From Branchinecta lynchi (lineage: Eukaryota > Arthropoda > Branchiopoda > Anostraca > Branchinectidae): 64,000 nucleotides of DNA. The notes beneath the pieces are model-generated. The model ran no database searches, had not been told where the DNA came from, and saw nothing but the letters and a program-made list of their open reading frames with translations. Positions 54,077 to 64,000 of this stretch are shown in pieces (positions within the stretch are counted from its first letter, which is position 1; every line of letters starts with the position of its first letter). A program made the position numbers and the translations under genes. The stretch covers positions 5,642,001-5,706,000 of the forward strand of contig JAKZAP010000011.1 of assembly GCA_023053575.1 (NCBI GenBank), in the 5' to 3' direction.

Positions 54077-54949
54077 TAACTAAAAATTGAACGAAGGACT
54101 AGTAGGTACTTTTAGAATAAAAATTAGACATGGGCTTAGAGTATAACTAGACGGTAAAATGGGAGTTCAGGTTCTTTTTAATAATAAACTAAATAACAAA
54201 AGATCCAGAGCCCGGTATGCAACACATGTGACGCGCGTTTGCCCTGCATGTAAACAACCCCACCCCTCCCGCCCACACCAATTCCCGCTTTTCCACGTTC
54301 GGGTATGACTATAAAGTGAACGAAGGACTATTAGGTGTTTTTAAAATAAAAATGAGACATGAGCTTTCAGTACAACTAGATGATGGTGGGGGGGGGGGGG
54401 GTATGCAACAAATGTGATGCGTCTTTGTCCTGAATATAAACAGCCCAACCTACCCCGTCAGCACCGCTTCCCATCGCATTTCTACTAGGTTAACACACTG
54501 GTTTTGAATTTTTTCACAATTTTATTCACTCGACGAAACAATCAAAAGTACTCAATTTCACTCTAGTCCGTAATGCGAAGAGACTCAAACTTCTTCAAGG
54601 TAAGAAGGAAATTATCATTTTCTTCTTGTTCGTCTTCAACTATTCTGTCCGATGCGTTCGGCTGGGGGAATTCATCGACAACATCCTGGCCCTTTGCGCA
54701 AACTTCATACGTGTGGCAAAATGCGTAAATAGCACGCGAGGGGTTACTCACTTGGAAAAAAAAAAATCAGGGATTAGGAACTGGGTGTACCTCGACGGGG
54801 GTCCCCGTGGTAACTTTAGCTCATTAGCTTTTTTCGTTTATTTATTTATTTTCTTACCCACTAATAACAACAAAGGTAAATAGCGGAGTAGATTTAAAAA
54901 CAAAGAGAGAAAAAAGAAAAACTACGAAAAATAAACACATTCAAGACCG

Positions 54950-55650
54950 TGAAACGGTGGCAGTTGGCTTGCATTGATATCAGAAAGCTCTCTGCTCAAT
55001 ACGGCAACTTTCGGAAAAGATCAGTCATCCCATATTTAGACATAATCTTCCTATTACGGTACCAAGGAGGGAGAAAAAGAAGGAATTTACAAAACCGAAA
55101 ATACTGGACAAGCAAAGAAGAGATATCTTTCTTTTTTAACAGAGGGTAGAAACCAGAAAGGTATAAAACTGAATGATCACAGAAAACTGAATATAGTTTG
55201 GATAAAGCTTTACGATTATATTTTCCTCTGTTTCCAACAATCCTAGCAACTGAATCTTCAACCTGGAATCGGAAATCAGCCGGGAACAGAAAGATCTTAG
55301 ATTATTAGTGATATTAATGCCCAGCCACCTAAAAGGTGGGACAGAGGGGATAGTACACGATTTGCATGCAAGAGGCGAAGGTGAAGGAGAAGAGCCGAAA
55401 GTAAGGTACTCACATTTACAAACATTTAAGTATAGACCAACCCGAACAAAAGCTTCAGATATGTAGGTAACAGATTTAGAAAGGCTATCTTTACATCTGC
55501 TAATGACAAGAAGGTCATCAGCATGTGCGAGATACGAAACATTCGAAGACCCGTAAAAATAAGTAGGAGGTATATTATTAATTACTTGGGAGATACATAT
55601 TTTAAATAGATGTTCAAAAGTCTTTAGTAAAATGAACAGGCGGCTACTCC
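54950..55650 (-). pseudogene. LINE RT fragment
   Basis: The minus strand reads VINNIPPTYFYGSSNVSYLA followed by HADDLLVISRCKDSLSKSV and the palm continuation LYLNVCKCEYLTFGS. HADD replaces YADD. The spacing resembles the RT of the intact LINE at 10043-12703 (FLAYADDIIILSRSKEKL). Upstream RT and endonuclease are absent; stops downstream. Confidence 0.7.
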
Positions 55651-56453
55651 ACAGATTAAAGACATTTTAGTATTGTATGTATGTATATGAAAAAACAAAA
55701 CAAAATAAAAAAAATGACGATATTAAGGAATAAAGTTAGTAGATGCTTTCTGGCTCTTCCTAACAAAGCTTGTTATGCATAACAATTCATGCATAACGTT
55801 TTCAAACACAACAGATAGCATCCTAAGTGTTATCTGTTATGTATTATCTGTTGAAACCGCGCATCCTCGAGTTATCTGTTATGAAACTTCTGACAGTGTG
55901 GCTCCAATAACTTCATATTGTGAACACAGCAAACAAAGGTGAAACCTCCACTGTTACCTTGATGTGTGGAGATCGCGTCTTACCTTTACTAGAAAATGTT
56001 AAACCCGGAAGTTTGTCTCGCTTTAAATGCCGCAAACGTGGTGGGCAGCGCTATGAGTTGCAAAGCATGGAAAGCATAGGTCTTGGCGGTACTCCCTAGT
56101 GTTATTTTGCTCTGGTAGGAAAGAAGGAACCAGGGTAGTAAACAAATGATGTTAATTGAGAGTTTAAGTTTAATCTTTAATACACAACCGGAGTTGAGAG
56201 CAAAGAATGCATGGGCCTACTGAATGGCATGGCTGCTTTAAGGTAAGCATCCAAGAGGGTTATCGAGAATGGTTCGGTAAGGTGCGGGAGATTCCGAGCT
56301 AGCATAGCTGATAAACTTACCTGAAATTTTACTGTGCACTCTACAAGGATTTAGAATCCCAATGATCAGCTTAAGCCCGCCAGTGATCTCAAGTCTTCAT
56401 CTTGCCACAAGAAGCGTTCCGCAATGGAATTGCTCGACTAGAGAAGAAACGTA

Positions 56454-56724
56454 GGTTGCGTTCCGCCGCTTAATGATTGTTAACAATCGTTAACTTTTTG
56501 CGTTCCACGTTTCTAATTTCGAAATTTAAGCTCCGCCAACCTACAATTTCCGTTCCAGAGCTTAACGATTGTTAACTATTTTGCAACGATGGTCGGTGAG
56601 CATCGTTACAAAATATAACAATTGTAGAACTGGGAAAAGTTAACGATCGTTAAAACTGCAGTTAGCTCCGCCCCTAAGTAAAGTTAACGATTGTTAACAA
56701 TTGTTAAGTTGGGGGAACGCAACC
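56454..56724. mobile_element. MITE with GGTTGCGTTCC ends
   Basis: 271 bp. GGTTGCGTTCCGCCGCTTAA at the left; TTAAGTTGGGGGAACGCAACC at the right. The interior is rich in TTAACGATTGTTAAC palindromes similar to those in the 49-50 kb array. Confidence 0.75.
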
Positions 56725-57272
56725 GTCGTCCTACCAGAGCTGAGCCCGCTGATGTTGCCGACCAGCTTTGCGGAGAGTTGGGAAGGAAGTTCGGTTGGGT
56801 AGTTGGATCTGTGAAATGGTTCGATCTTCTGATCTTCCTTCGTTGTAAACAATTGAATTTTTTAATGGATGATTTGTTTACAACGCATTGCCTAGGGGCC
56901 TAAACGCAGAAAAATAAATATATAAAATAGCCTACAGGTAATTTACAAAAAAGCTATTAAAAATTTAGAGCTACGCTAATGGGGTGGGGAACAGAAAAAC
57001 GGCCAATCAGAGAAGACAAATTGAGTACGGGTTTTCCATCGCCAAATAATCGAACGGCGGATCAGGCAGCAGTTTCGCCTGCGACACGGATAAGTAAACT
57101 GAGCTTTTCGAAGTAAGTGAGCGAACTCGTCTTATGTATTTTTTCCACGGTCAACATTCATCAGCAAGGGGCAAAAGGCAGTGTAAAGCTTCCCGAGGCC
57201 TGATCTGATTGTGACAGATTTGTTCGTGTCCGAGCTAAGTGTTCTTTTTGGGCATCGGTTACCTTTTTCCAG

Positions 57273-57416
57273 GATGTAGCTGTGGAACTCAAACAGACTT
57301 GCAGTAGATATCCTGCGGCCGTATCAAGAGCAGACGTATCGAAATGGCAGACCACCTATAACAGAGCCATCTCCATCTTTAAGCAAGCCGAACCTGTCGA
57401 CTGCTATCCTAGAGAG
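57273..57416 (+). CDS. second growth factor, exon homologous to exon 3
   Basis: Acceptor TTACCTTTTTCCAG, donor GAG|GTGAGT, 48 codons, phase 0 at both ends. It encodes DVAVELKQTCSRYPAAVS..ADVSKWQTTYNRAISIFKQAE and ends DCYPRE. This aligns with TVARNLRETCKKYPVTRR..ADLKNYYSRFLEVFGKAD..KCRPIE of 34723-34869. CYPRE is the canonical first cysteine of a PDGF/VEGF knot, so a knot-core exon should follow, but none was convincingly found before 59083. The next exon may lie beyond the window or be lost. The intron before it is 8.5 kb and filled with the nested MITEs. Confidence 0.75.
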
Positions 57417-58302
57417 GTGAGTGCTTCGCTCATATTTATTCTTATTTATTTATTGTCTCCATTCCGTTGCCCAATCGAACTAGAGACAGATCGGGTTGGC
57501 GCCTGACCAGTTGCGTCGTACGTCAGAGACACGGCACGAAGCAGACCGATTCAGCAGGGCTTAGGCGCTCTTCAAAACAGCCATTAGTTTGCGTTCAAAC
57601 TAAAATGCATACCCCAAACGGAAGGTTGAAGCAAACTTACAGAAGCTTATTCTAAAGGAGCTTATTCTTATTGTAGCTATACTTGCTTTTATTCTGCCTT
57701 TTATAATATACCTAGTTCCCATATGGAATTATAAGATTCTAAAATCCTCACCTCTCTAAATTGTTTCGTTTTGCGCCTATTACTTTTTAGCACTTTTCCG
57801 GCCTTGCCGAGTTTGCCCGTCACACAATGAACGGTTTGCAGGAATCTTCTACGTCCGCTGACAACTCTTTCACGCACAAGGATTTGATAATGTTTCTGTT
57901 CGTTAACAGAAACTTCTGTCCATTTCTTCTTTTATTTGCTTAGTTTTCCCACTTTTTAACCACGGCACGTTCAGTTTTCAAATGTTTTGCGCCCTGCCAC
58001 CGCGTCCGAGAGCAGAAACGCTGGATATGCTCGACAAGCACTAACAAGAAAATCGCCTTTCTCGTTGAAAGTACTTGTATTTGCGAAAAAGTTTTTCTCG
58101 ATCTATTTTATAGATCATTTCTAGTAGAGTTGTGCTTTAAAAGTCAAACAAGGGACTGATAGCTGATATGGTGTGCGTTCGTTTTTTTTCTTCCCGTTTG
58201 CGTGTTGAAATAGGCGGGTCCTAGTTTCTCCATCTGGGTACGATAACCGTAAAGGTTGATGAATTGACAAAAGGGCGATTCCGGCGTTCTCATGGATTCG
58301 CT
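57417..58302 (+). other. intron of the second growth factor, nothing certain
   Basis: A strong acceptor-like site at 57943 opens a phase-0 frame of about 65 codons containing five Cys, but it lacks the C..CC knot signature, so it is not called as an exon. Confidence 0.3.
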
Positions 58303-59082
58303 TCTAACAAGACCAAAGGTTTCGACGGGACCGCAAAAGCTTATATTTTTAAACTTCTCGATTTAGACAAGTGGGTCTGACAGATTTCCAGTAAACTTGC
58401 AATATAAACTTGCAGACCCCTTATCGAGATCTATTAAGTAATATTTTTCACCAAAAACTATATGTGATAATTAGGTTGATTCGTAAACTTCTGCCGACTA
58501 TTTTAACCAGAATGTACATTCAATGCGAGGATAAAGTGTTTTCTGACTCGGATCGTCGTGTCCGTTTCTGGTTTAAAAATCGTCTACAATGTATTACTGA
58601 TGACTTTTTATGTCTCCGTATATTATCTTCTTTTCCGCAAACATGGCAAAAGACTGATCCGTGGAGAAAACTAAGCACAGACGTGGGTTCAGTGTGCTTT
58701 CGTACCACCAAACCAAAGTTCTAACAAACTTGACAATTAAAGTTCAGTTCGACCAAATTTCCCTTTTGCCGGATTCCGGGCAAATTGCTTGAACAGTGAC
58801 AAAATAAACTTCTGATATGATTTCAGCATGTGTTTTTAATCCAATATCCGCCTTTTTTTTTTTTTTTTACTAAATTTCCGGTTTAGGCCGGATTGCTGGT
58901 GAACTGCTTGTCCCCAAAAAGATAAAGTTCACAAACGAGTTCAGCTTGTCTCCTTACCCCTATGTCGAACTTCTAATTAACTTCAGATAAAACTTTCACT
59001 TTCATCAGTTTTGCGGCTTCGGCCAGACTCCGGCTAAACTACTGCCAGCCAAGAAAATAAAGTTCAGAAACGGAATCAGCAT
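58303..59082 (+). repeat. dispersed repeat family B, copy cut by a LINE
   Basis: Starts TCTAACAAGACCAAAGGTTT; modules CCGGTTTAGGCCGGATTGC and GCGGCTTCGGCCAGACTCC. The copy stops in mid-module (GGAATCAGCATG) at the 3' tail of the LINE beginning at 59083. It contains a 104-codon frame at 58410-58724 with no recognised domain, absent from other family B copies. Confidence 0.7.
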
Positions 59083-59195
59083 GAATGAATGAATGAATTT
59101 AATTCCAAAAAAGCCCAAGGGCCATGGCGGAAAACATAAAAAAAATAACAACAAACAAAATATCGTACACTCCGAAACAAACCAAAAATCAACTT

Positions 59196-61469
59196 CTATA
59201 AAAATAGTTCGCGGTGGGTCATAGCTATCTTCAGGAATCTACCCAGCCTTCGGAGATCACCAAAACACTTACTTCCCATAATCGAAGTCAATTCCCTTTC
59301 ATCCCAAACCTCCCGGCCAAACACTTCCTTTCTTAATCCTTTCAACTCCTCGCAATAACACATCAAATGTACCGCATCCTCCCCCTCAACACCACACATC
59401 GGACAAAAATAAGGACCAGTACCTTTCCTCTCTCGACCAATATACTTTCTCCGCATCCCCACTGGAAGAGCGTCCGCCCTAAGACTCACCATCCACCTCA
59501 ATTCTGCCCCCCCCAATCCCAACTTAAAATATAATTCTTCTCCCCATGTCTCTTTAGCCATACCATACAACTTCAGAGAGTGGTGCTCTGATACGCCCCC
59601 ATGCCACCTCTGAATCTCCTGATCTCTTAGCCTATCTTTCACTAACTTAGCTACCTTACCTAGGGGGTAACCTGGTCCCACTCCATCACACCACAAACCA
59701 CCATAACCACAATCATCCAATATTTTTTTAATTTGCTGAGGCCAAGAATCCCTTTTCTTGCCCCCAAGTATTTCCAAATACGCCGCTTTCAAAACTCTCA
59801 CCCTTGGCAAACTCGTCACTTTCTCCCAATATCTTATCATTGCTACCAACCTACTATTTCGGAGCAACCCTAAACCTAAGTCCCCTGTGATTACTAGGCT
59901 ATTTGTTCTCACGCTAACCCCTAATACCCTCTTATAATATTGTAACTGTACACTCTCTAGCTTATCCCCCTTATGGAAGCCCCAAATCTCGGATCCATAA
60001 TGCATAGCTGATACTACTTTAGTTGAAAATAACTGCTTATGCATTTTAATATCCTTAATATCCCCTAAATGGCTTCCAGCAAGCGCATACGCACAACGCT
60101 TCCCTTTTCTCTCGCTAGCTTCTATTTGTTTACCAAACTTACCATTAAACGAAAACCGAACACCTAAATAAACAAAATCATCCGTTATCCCTATTTTCTC
60201 TCCATTAAACTTCACACTCTCACTTTCACTCACTCTTCCACCCTTTCTAAACACCATCATTACAGACTTACTCACATTCAAACACAAGTCTTTCATTCGG
60301 AGGTATTCGTGGGTCCTATCCAACAGAAACTGCAACTTTTCGGGCGAATCCGCAAATAGCACCATATCGTCCGCAAACAACAAGGCACATAACTGACAAA
60401 TATCCAGACTTACCACCGCCGCACCAGAATGTAACAAATACTCATGAAAATCATTAATGTAAAGCGAGAACAATTTAGGAGATAGGCAACACCCTTGTTT
60501 AACCCCTACGCTTAGAAAAAATGATCTAGAAAATTTACCTGCCACCTTCACTACAAACTTAGTCATTTCATACATCGAAACCAAAATTAGTACAAACGCA
60601 TTCGGTAAACCAATCTTCAATAACTCCTCCATCAATAGATCTCTCTTAACATTGTCGAATGCTCCCTTAAGATCTAAAAATACCACGTATAATCTACCCC
60701 TTTCTTTCCCCGTGTACTTACTAACTAAACAATGCAAACTAAACATTTGGTCAATCGTACTAAAACCCTTCCGAAAACCAGCCTGTACCGAGGACATTAA
60801 TTCCTTGTGATCCAACCATCTACAAAGTCTAGAATCTAAAAATTTAGCAAATATTTTAGCAAAAGCATTCCCCAAATGGATGCATCTATAGTTTTCATGC
60901 AGCTGTCTACTACCCTTCTTAAGTAATGGTATCGCTATAGAGGTTGTCCATTGTATCGGCCACGTAGCATTCACCATCAAACTAGAAAACAAGGCAACCA
61001 TCACCTGCACAACCACCACCTTACCCCATCGCCACACAGACAACGGAATACCATCCGGACCGGGAGCAGAATTTCCTTTCATTTTACGCATAACATTCCA
61101 AACTTCAGCCTCCTCAACTGGAGCTAGTAATTTGGAATCTTCCTCTGTCAACGGGTAACATACCTTCACCCTTACCTTCTCTTTCCACTGTTCACTAAAT
61201 ACCGTTTCCAACTTCATCCCTTTACTCTCATAATACCTCTCCCAAGATTGTGGCCCCAACTGAGGGACCTCACCCTTATCAACTAGCGACTTATTCACCC
61301 ACTTCCAAAATTGCTTACCATCTTTATTTTTTAAAGAATCTCTTACCTTTTCCCTAACGCCCTCAGCCTCCTGCTTTTTCTTAGCCTTCACCAAAGCTTT
61401 GTACTCTCTTCTAATTTGTCTATACTTACCGAGGTTAGATTCTAGCTGCTGACTACCGCTATTTTTCAC
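59196..61469 (-). pseudogene. LINE ORF2, reverse transcriptase part
   Basis: 757-codon open frame in frame-shifted continuity with 61459-61989. RT motifs in order: PGPDGIPLSVW, LYVVFLDLKGAFDNVKRD (catalytic Asp), VKQGCCLSPKLFSLYIND, CALLFADDMVLFADS (FADD active site) and FVYLGVRFSFNGKFG. A long C-terminal region follows, with a CPMCGVEGEDAVHLMCYC zinc-finger-like Cys2-His-Cys motif near residue 700. No RNase H seen. The usual WW..EA..L motif lies just upstream, in this frame but before its first start codon, showing that the frame originally continued from the preceding one. Confidence 0.85.
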
Positions 61470-61989
61470 CAGTGTTAGTGCCTCGTGCCTCCACCACCTT
61501 ATTTTTCAACATCCGACAATCATAATCATAAAAAGAATCCTTCACTCTACCCATCCGCTCCTTCCTCTTTATCTGGTCATGATCACATGCAATCTCATAC
61601 ATAAACGATGAAAAATCAGAAATAGCCTCCTCAACTCGATTCGCTTTACCTAGCTCTATACAATTTTCTAGCATTTCCTGAGAACGTTGCTCTGTTACCT
61701 TATCTAAAATTCTCTTATCCAATCCCTCAGAAACCATAATTGGTCGTCTAACTATTACCTCTGGAACTGGAATATTACTACCATTTGTCTGCCTATCTTG
61801 CTCTATAATATCAGGCCCTTGAGATCTTGGAGAAACCATAAAAAGAGCAAGAGGGACGTGGTCAGAACCCACAACCCGAAGAACTCTACAATTCAGGCAC
61901 CTTGACCAAAGAGACGGGCTAACCAAAAAATAATCTAAAACACTTGGAGCCCCCCCCCGAAAAACAAGTATAATCCCCTTTACCTCCAT
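61459..61989 (-). pseudogene. LINE ORF2, endonuclease C-terminal and linker part
   Basis: Middle frame. SVLDYFLVSP..VVGSDHVPLALF supplies the final SDH catalytic motif of the APE-like endonuclease, then a charged linker. The frame is entered by a shift at the nine-C run (61950-61958, G on the coding strand) and left at the short A run near 61498-61505. Confidence 0.8.
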
Positions 61990-62635
61990 CTTCTCCTAAT
62001 CTCCCATTTAATATTATCACATTTTCATTACTACAAAAATCTAAAAGGTTCTCACCCCATTTGTTTTTCTTACGGTCCTGGTCCTTACTTTTACGCACAC
62101 CAAACTCCACATCCCCTTGGCCATCCTCTGGCTGAGTAGACTCCCTCCAGTTCCCCCACTGGAAAACATCATTCCTAGGCGTTCCACTATGACACCCTGT
62201 ATACGCATTAAAGTCTCCTGTAAATATAAATCCATAATTAGGGTAATCTCTACTAAATCTAGCCTTATCACTTCTTAAGATATTCCACGTATCCTCATTT
62301 GAATACGAGCTAGACTGGGGAGGAATATACACACAACAAAAAACAACCCGAAAAAGACCAATCGTCAATTTAATCCAAACCGTGTTTTCCGAATTAGTCT
62401 TTAGCCTACAAATTGAATCAAATCTACTCTTACGCACTAATACCGCAACCCCTCCATATGTCCGACCATTTTTGGACTTCTCTCTACACACACAAAAACA
62501 ACTAAACTCATCTTTAACCACGCACTGCGAATTCCAAGTCTCTGTTATGCCTAGTATATCCCATCTATCAACTCCTAGTAAATCATTCAATTTCTCTTGT
62601 GCATATCCTTGGACATTCCACGTACATATTTTCAA
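61919..62635 (-). pseudogene. LINE ORF2, endonuclease N-terminal part
   Basis: APE-like endonuclease domain: KICTWNVQGYAQEKL, DILGITETW (catalytic Glu), GGVAVLVRKS, FCCVYIPPQSS, FIFTGDFNAYTG (catalytic Asp/Asn). It ends prematurely when the frame is lost in the G9 run. The frame begins with a TTG, so the natural ORF2 start may be a few codons upstream or non-ATG, perhaps by reinitiation after ORF1 (ORF1 ends 27 nt upstream). Confidence 0.8.
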
Positions 62636-62662
62636 CTCAACATCACCATGACCCGAGGATCC

Positions 62663-63082
62663 CTATGTCGGACGAAGCGGTGGATACTGGGAACCATACA
62701 ATTCAGAATGGATAACCGGACTGTTCGGATCCGGAAACGTGAGCCTATACAAATCCGCATTTCTAGCCGTTCCTGGTGCAACACTTCCACCAAACCTTCC
62801 TCTATTCATAAATGAACTCCCTCCTCTAGCCGTTCCACCACCTCTTGAAGCAACATTCCGGGAGTTCGTTCTATTTCGATCTTCCGGGGAGATTATCTCG
62901 TCTATTTTACGAGATCTTTTGTCCGAAACCACCGCCCCGTTTGACTTTCCTTGAACTTGGGCCGGCTCTTGCGTTACTTGATCACTATCGCCCCCTTCAA
63001 CCACCGTAACTACGCTCTCCGCATCAGAATTGTCTTCTTCCATCGTGACTGGATCAGCACTACTTGGGGGACCGGCGCCCAT
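62663..63082 (-). pseudogene. LINE ORF1, C-terminal Gly/Arg-rich part
   Basis: Acidic stretch followed by RG-rich repeats (ASRGGGTARGGSSFMNRGRF) likely to bind RNA. It is exactly in frame with 63125-63784, separated only by TAG at 63125-63127 and 14 sense codons, so both belong to one ORF1 of about 370 codons. Confidence 0.75.
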
Positions 63083-63124
63083 ATCTCCTTGGGGTGCACT
63101 ATCAAATCTATTCTGAGCGGGGTT

Positions 63125-63784
63125 CTATGTTACCTCAATCACGCGTTTTTCTATGGGGTCATACAGAAACATTCTCCCGTCAATAAATAGCCTTTCACCT
63201 CGAAGGCGTACATTCCGTCTCTCTTCAATTGCCGGTGCCATAAAAGTTTTCAACTGCCGGCGCGCCACTCTTTGTTCGAACGTATAATCAGGTGAAACAG
63301 AAACACCAGATCTCCTGATCAACTGGCTATTCCTAAGCACCGTGTCCCTGATTTCCGTAGTGTTAAATTTCACAATCACTGGGCCTCCCCTGATTCGCAC
63401 CACATCCCGAATATCAATTCCCGACAAAGGCATAAAAGGAAGCACACACCTGAAGAAATTTAACACTTCTGCTTTAAGAGACTCCATGGGACGATTACAT
63501 GGCTGAAGATTGAACAATACAATATTCGTTCTGTTGATTTCCGCTTCCAATCTGTTAAACCTTTGGTTTGAAGCTAGTAGATCATTACGCAAAGTCGCTA
63601 TCTCACGGCTATTTGCTTCATTCTTACTCTCGTTCCCCACGATTTGCTTCTCGAAATTTGCTAACTGTGCCTGAATAGCTGCCAAATTTGCCGATACCGC
63701 AGGCAAAAGATCAAGTTTAAAGTTAATTTCCTGGAGGAATTGACCGTTCCTCAACGGATCTTGCTCTTTTTCCACATTCGCCAT
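63125..63784 (-). pseudogene. LINE ORF1, coiled-coil and RRM-like part
   Basis: 219 codons to an in-frame TAG. An N-terminal coiled coil (about 15-95, heptads with Leu/Ile/Ala) leads to INRTNIVLFNLQ, VVRIRGGPVIVKFNTTEIRD and RRSGVSVSPDYTFEQRVARR. The order and wording are those of the L1-type ORF1p RRM and C-terminal domain (transposase_22). It forms trimers and coats the RNA in L1. Whether the TAG is an inactivating mutation, a sequencing error or a readthrough site cannot be told from one copy. Confidence 0.75.
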
Positions 63785-64000
63785 CGGTTATCTCGTATGG
63801 TTTTCCGGCGAAGACAATACAATTGAAGTTCTCGCTTCGACGTAATCAAATCAGACTTTTTACCTTGCTTGCTCCCAGCAATATGCTCCGGGAGCTGAGT
63901 TTGTTAGTTGTTGTCCCGCTTTAGCCCGGGACCTAGCATTATACATCCGCTCTCTCTCTCCTTGGCTATTTCGCATATGAATCCAATATTCTCCAACTTT

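Larger units (their letters stand above)
53425..54800. repeat. interval with ACCCAGTTCCTAACCCCTGG inverted ends and degenerate repeats
   Basis: CCCAGTTCCTAACCCC at 53430 and its complement (GGGATTAGGAACTGGGTGTA) at 54770-54790. Between them are repeated phrases CACCTGGGATTGGCT, CACCCAGTGAGTAACCCCTC and the tRNA-like units. Confidence 0.55.
52556..55713 (+). mobile_element. 3.16-kb insertion with 11-bp TSD and A-rich end
   Basis: Bounded by ATGACGATATT (52545-52555 and 55714-55724). It ends GAAAAAACAAAACAAAATAAAAAAA, like the 3' tail of a plus-strand retroposon. The interior is mosaic: LINE C-terminal fragment, tRNA-derived repeats, and a minus-strand LINE fragment. Confidence 0.75.
52369..55898. 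mobile_element. family D MITE nested in family E, itself split by a 3.2-kb insertion
   Basis: Left half 52369-52555 and right half 55714-55898 join at the duplicated ATGACGATATT to give a normal family D element. The flanking TG/TG replaces the TA present at the corresponding site of the intact E copy. Confidence 0.8.
51862..56114 (-). mobile_element. family E MITE split by nested insertions
   Basis: Same element as 51171-51526 in reverse orientation, present as three pieces (51862-51892, 52251-52368, 55899-56114) summing to 365 bp, close to the 356 bp of the intact copy. The breaks are filled by two family D insertions. Outer flanks GTAGGGAG and GTAGGAAA match at 6 of 8. Confidence 0.8.
59083..64000 (-). 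mobile_element. near full-length LINE with broken ORFs
   Basis: Minus-strand element with a (TTCA)n 3' tail (TGAATGAATGAATGAATT on the plus strand at 59083-59100), ORF2 in three overlapping frames (62635-59196) and ORF1 in two pieces split by one stop (63784-62663). Its 5' UTR runs to or past the window edge. Related fragment at 26852-27535. Confidence 0.8.

Noticed and set aside
57944..58130. Possible knot-core exon of the second growth factor
   Set aside because: The acceptor is strong and five Cys occur, but the C..CC pattern, the VEL strand and an aligned donor are missing.
58410..58724. 104-codon plus-strand frame as a gene
   Set aside because: Sits inside a family B copy and has no recognisable domain or splice support; kept only as a remark.

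Overview
This is eukaryotic nuclear DNA from an invertebrate animal. The genes are split by long introns with GT-AG boundaries, the sequence is AT-rich with long C/G and A/T runs, and the gene families are metazoan (a Golgi beta-1,4-galactosyltransferase and PDGF/VEGF-type growth factors). The PVF/VEGF-C-like architecture and the mix of non-LTR retrotransposons would fit an arthropod or another protostome. The species cannot be read from the sequence. One assembly gap of 100 N lies at 49474-49573.

Host genes. (1) 1684-1820 (+) is the last coding exon of an AAA-ATPase resembling PEX6; its other exons lie outside the window. (2) 8268-20162 (-) is a two-exon beta-1,4-galactosyltransferase. Exon 1 (19461-20162) carries the membrane anchor and the donor/metal site, and exon 2 (8268-8585) carries the WGWG-EDDD acceptor site. 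A 10.9-kb intron packed with transposons separates them. (3) 24251-39411 (+) is a complete five-exon PDGF/VEGF-related growth factor of about 427 aa: signal peptide, propeptide, eight-cysteine knot, then a C-terminus of eleven Cys-X10-Cys-X-Cys silk/Balbiani-ring-type units. (4) 48573-48728 and 57273-57416 (+) are two exons homologous to exons 2 and 3 of gene 3. They are part of a second, tandemly duplicated and diverged factor whose knot-encoding exons were not found. All internal exon boundaries in genes 2-4 are phase 0.

Mobile DNA makes up most of the rest. There is an apparently intact LINE with two ORFs at 9833-14555 (-), with a candidate 12-bp target duplication. Another LINE at 59083 to at least 63784 (-) is broken by one in-frame stop and two homopolymer frameshifts. 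A 5'-truncated LINE lies at 21386-23448, a decayed LINE at about 45780-47594, and about eight small LINE 3' or RT fragments are scattered. Non-autonomous DNA elements include a 1.3-kb near-perfect foldback with 9-bp TSD (40170-41477), hAT-like MITEs (51171-51526; 51862-56114 with nested insertions), TA-target MITEs with CACTGTC ends, a foldback family with a 'TTTCGGCCCTTCTTGGCAAG' core, a tRNA-like palindrome (8735-9025) and tRNA-derived SINE heads (53.8-54.1 kb).

Two larger repeat families dominate introns and intergenic DNA. Family A has GGCACTTGCC hairpin ends and GGTC/GACC tracts, at 2.0-4.5, 16.0-19.2 and 32.1-33.8 kb. Family B has tandem modules around TTCCGGTTTTGGCCGGATTCC, at 6.2-7.1, 28.5-30.1, 43.8-44.6 and 58.3-59.1 kb. 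Several insertions can be dated relative to each other because uninterrupted sister copies of their target sites also lie in the window.
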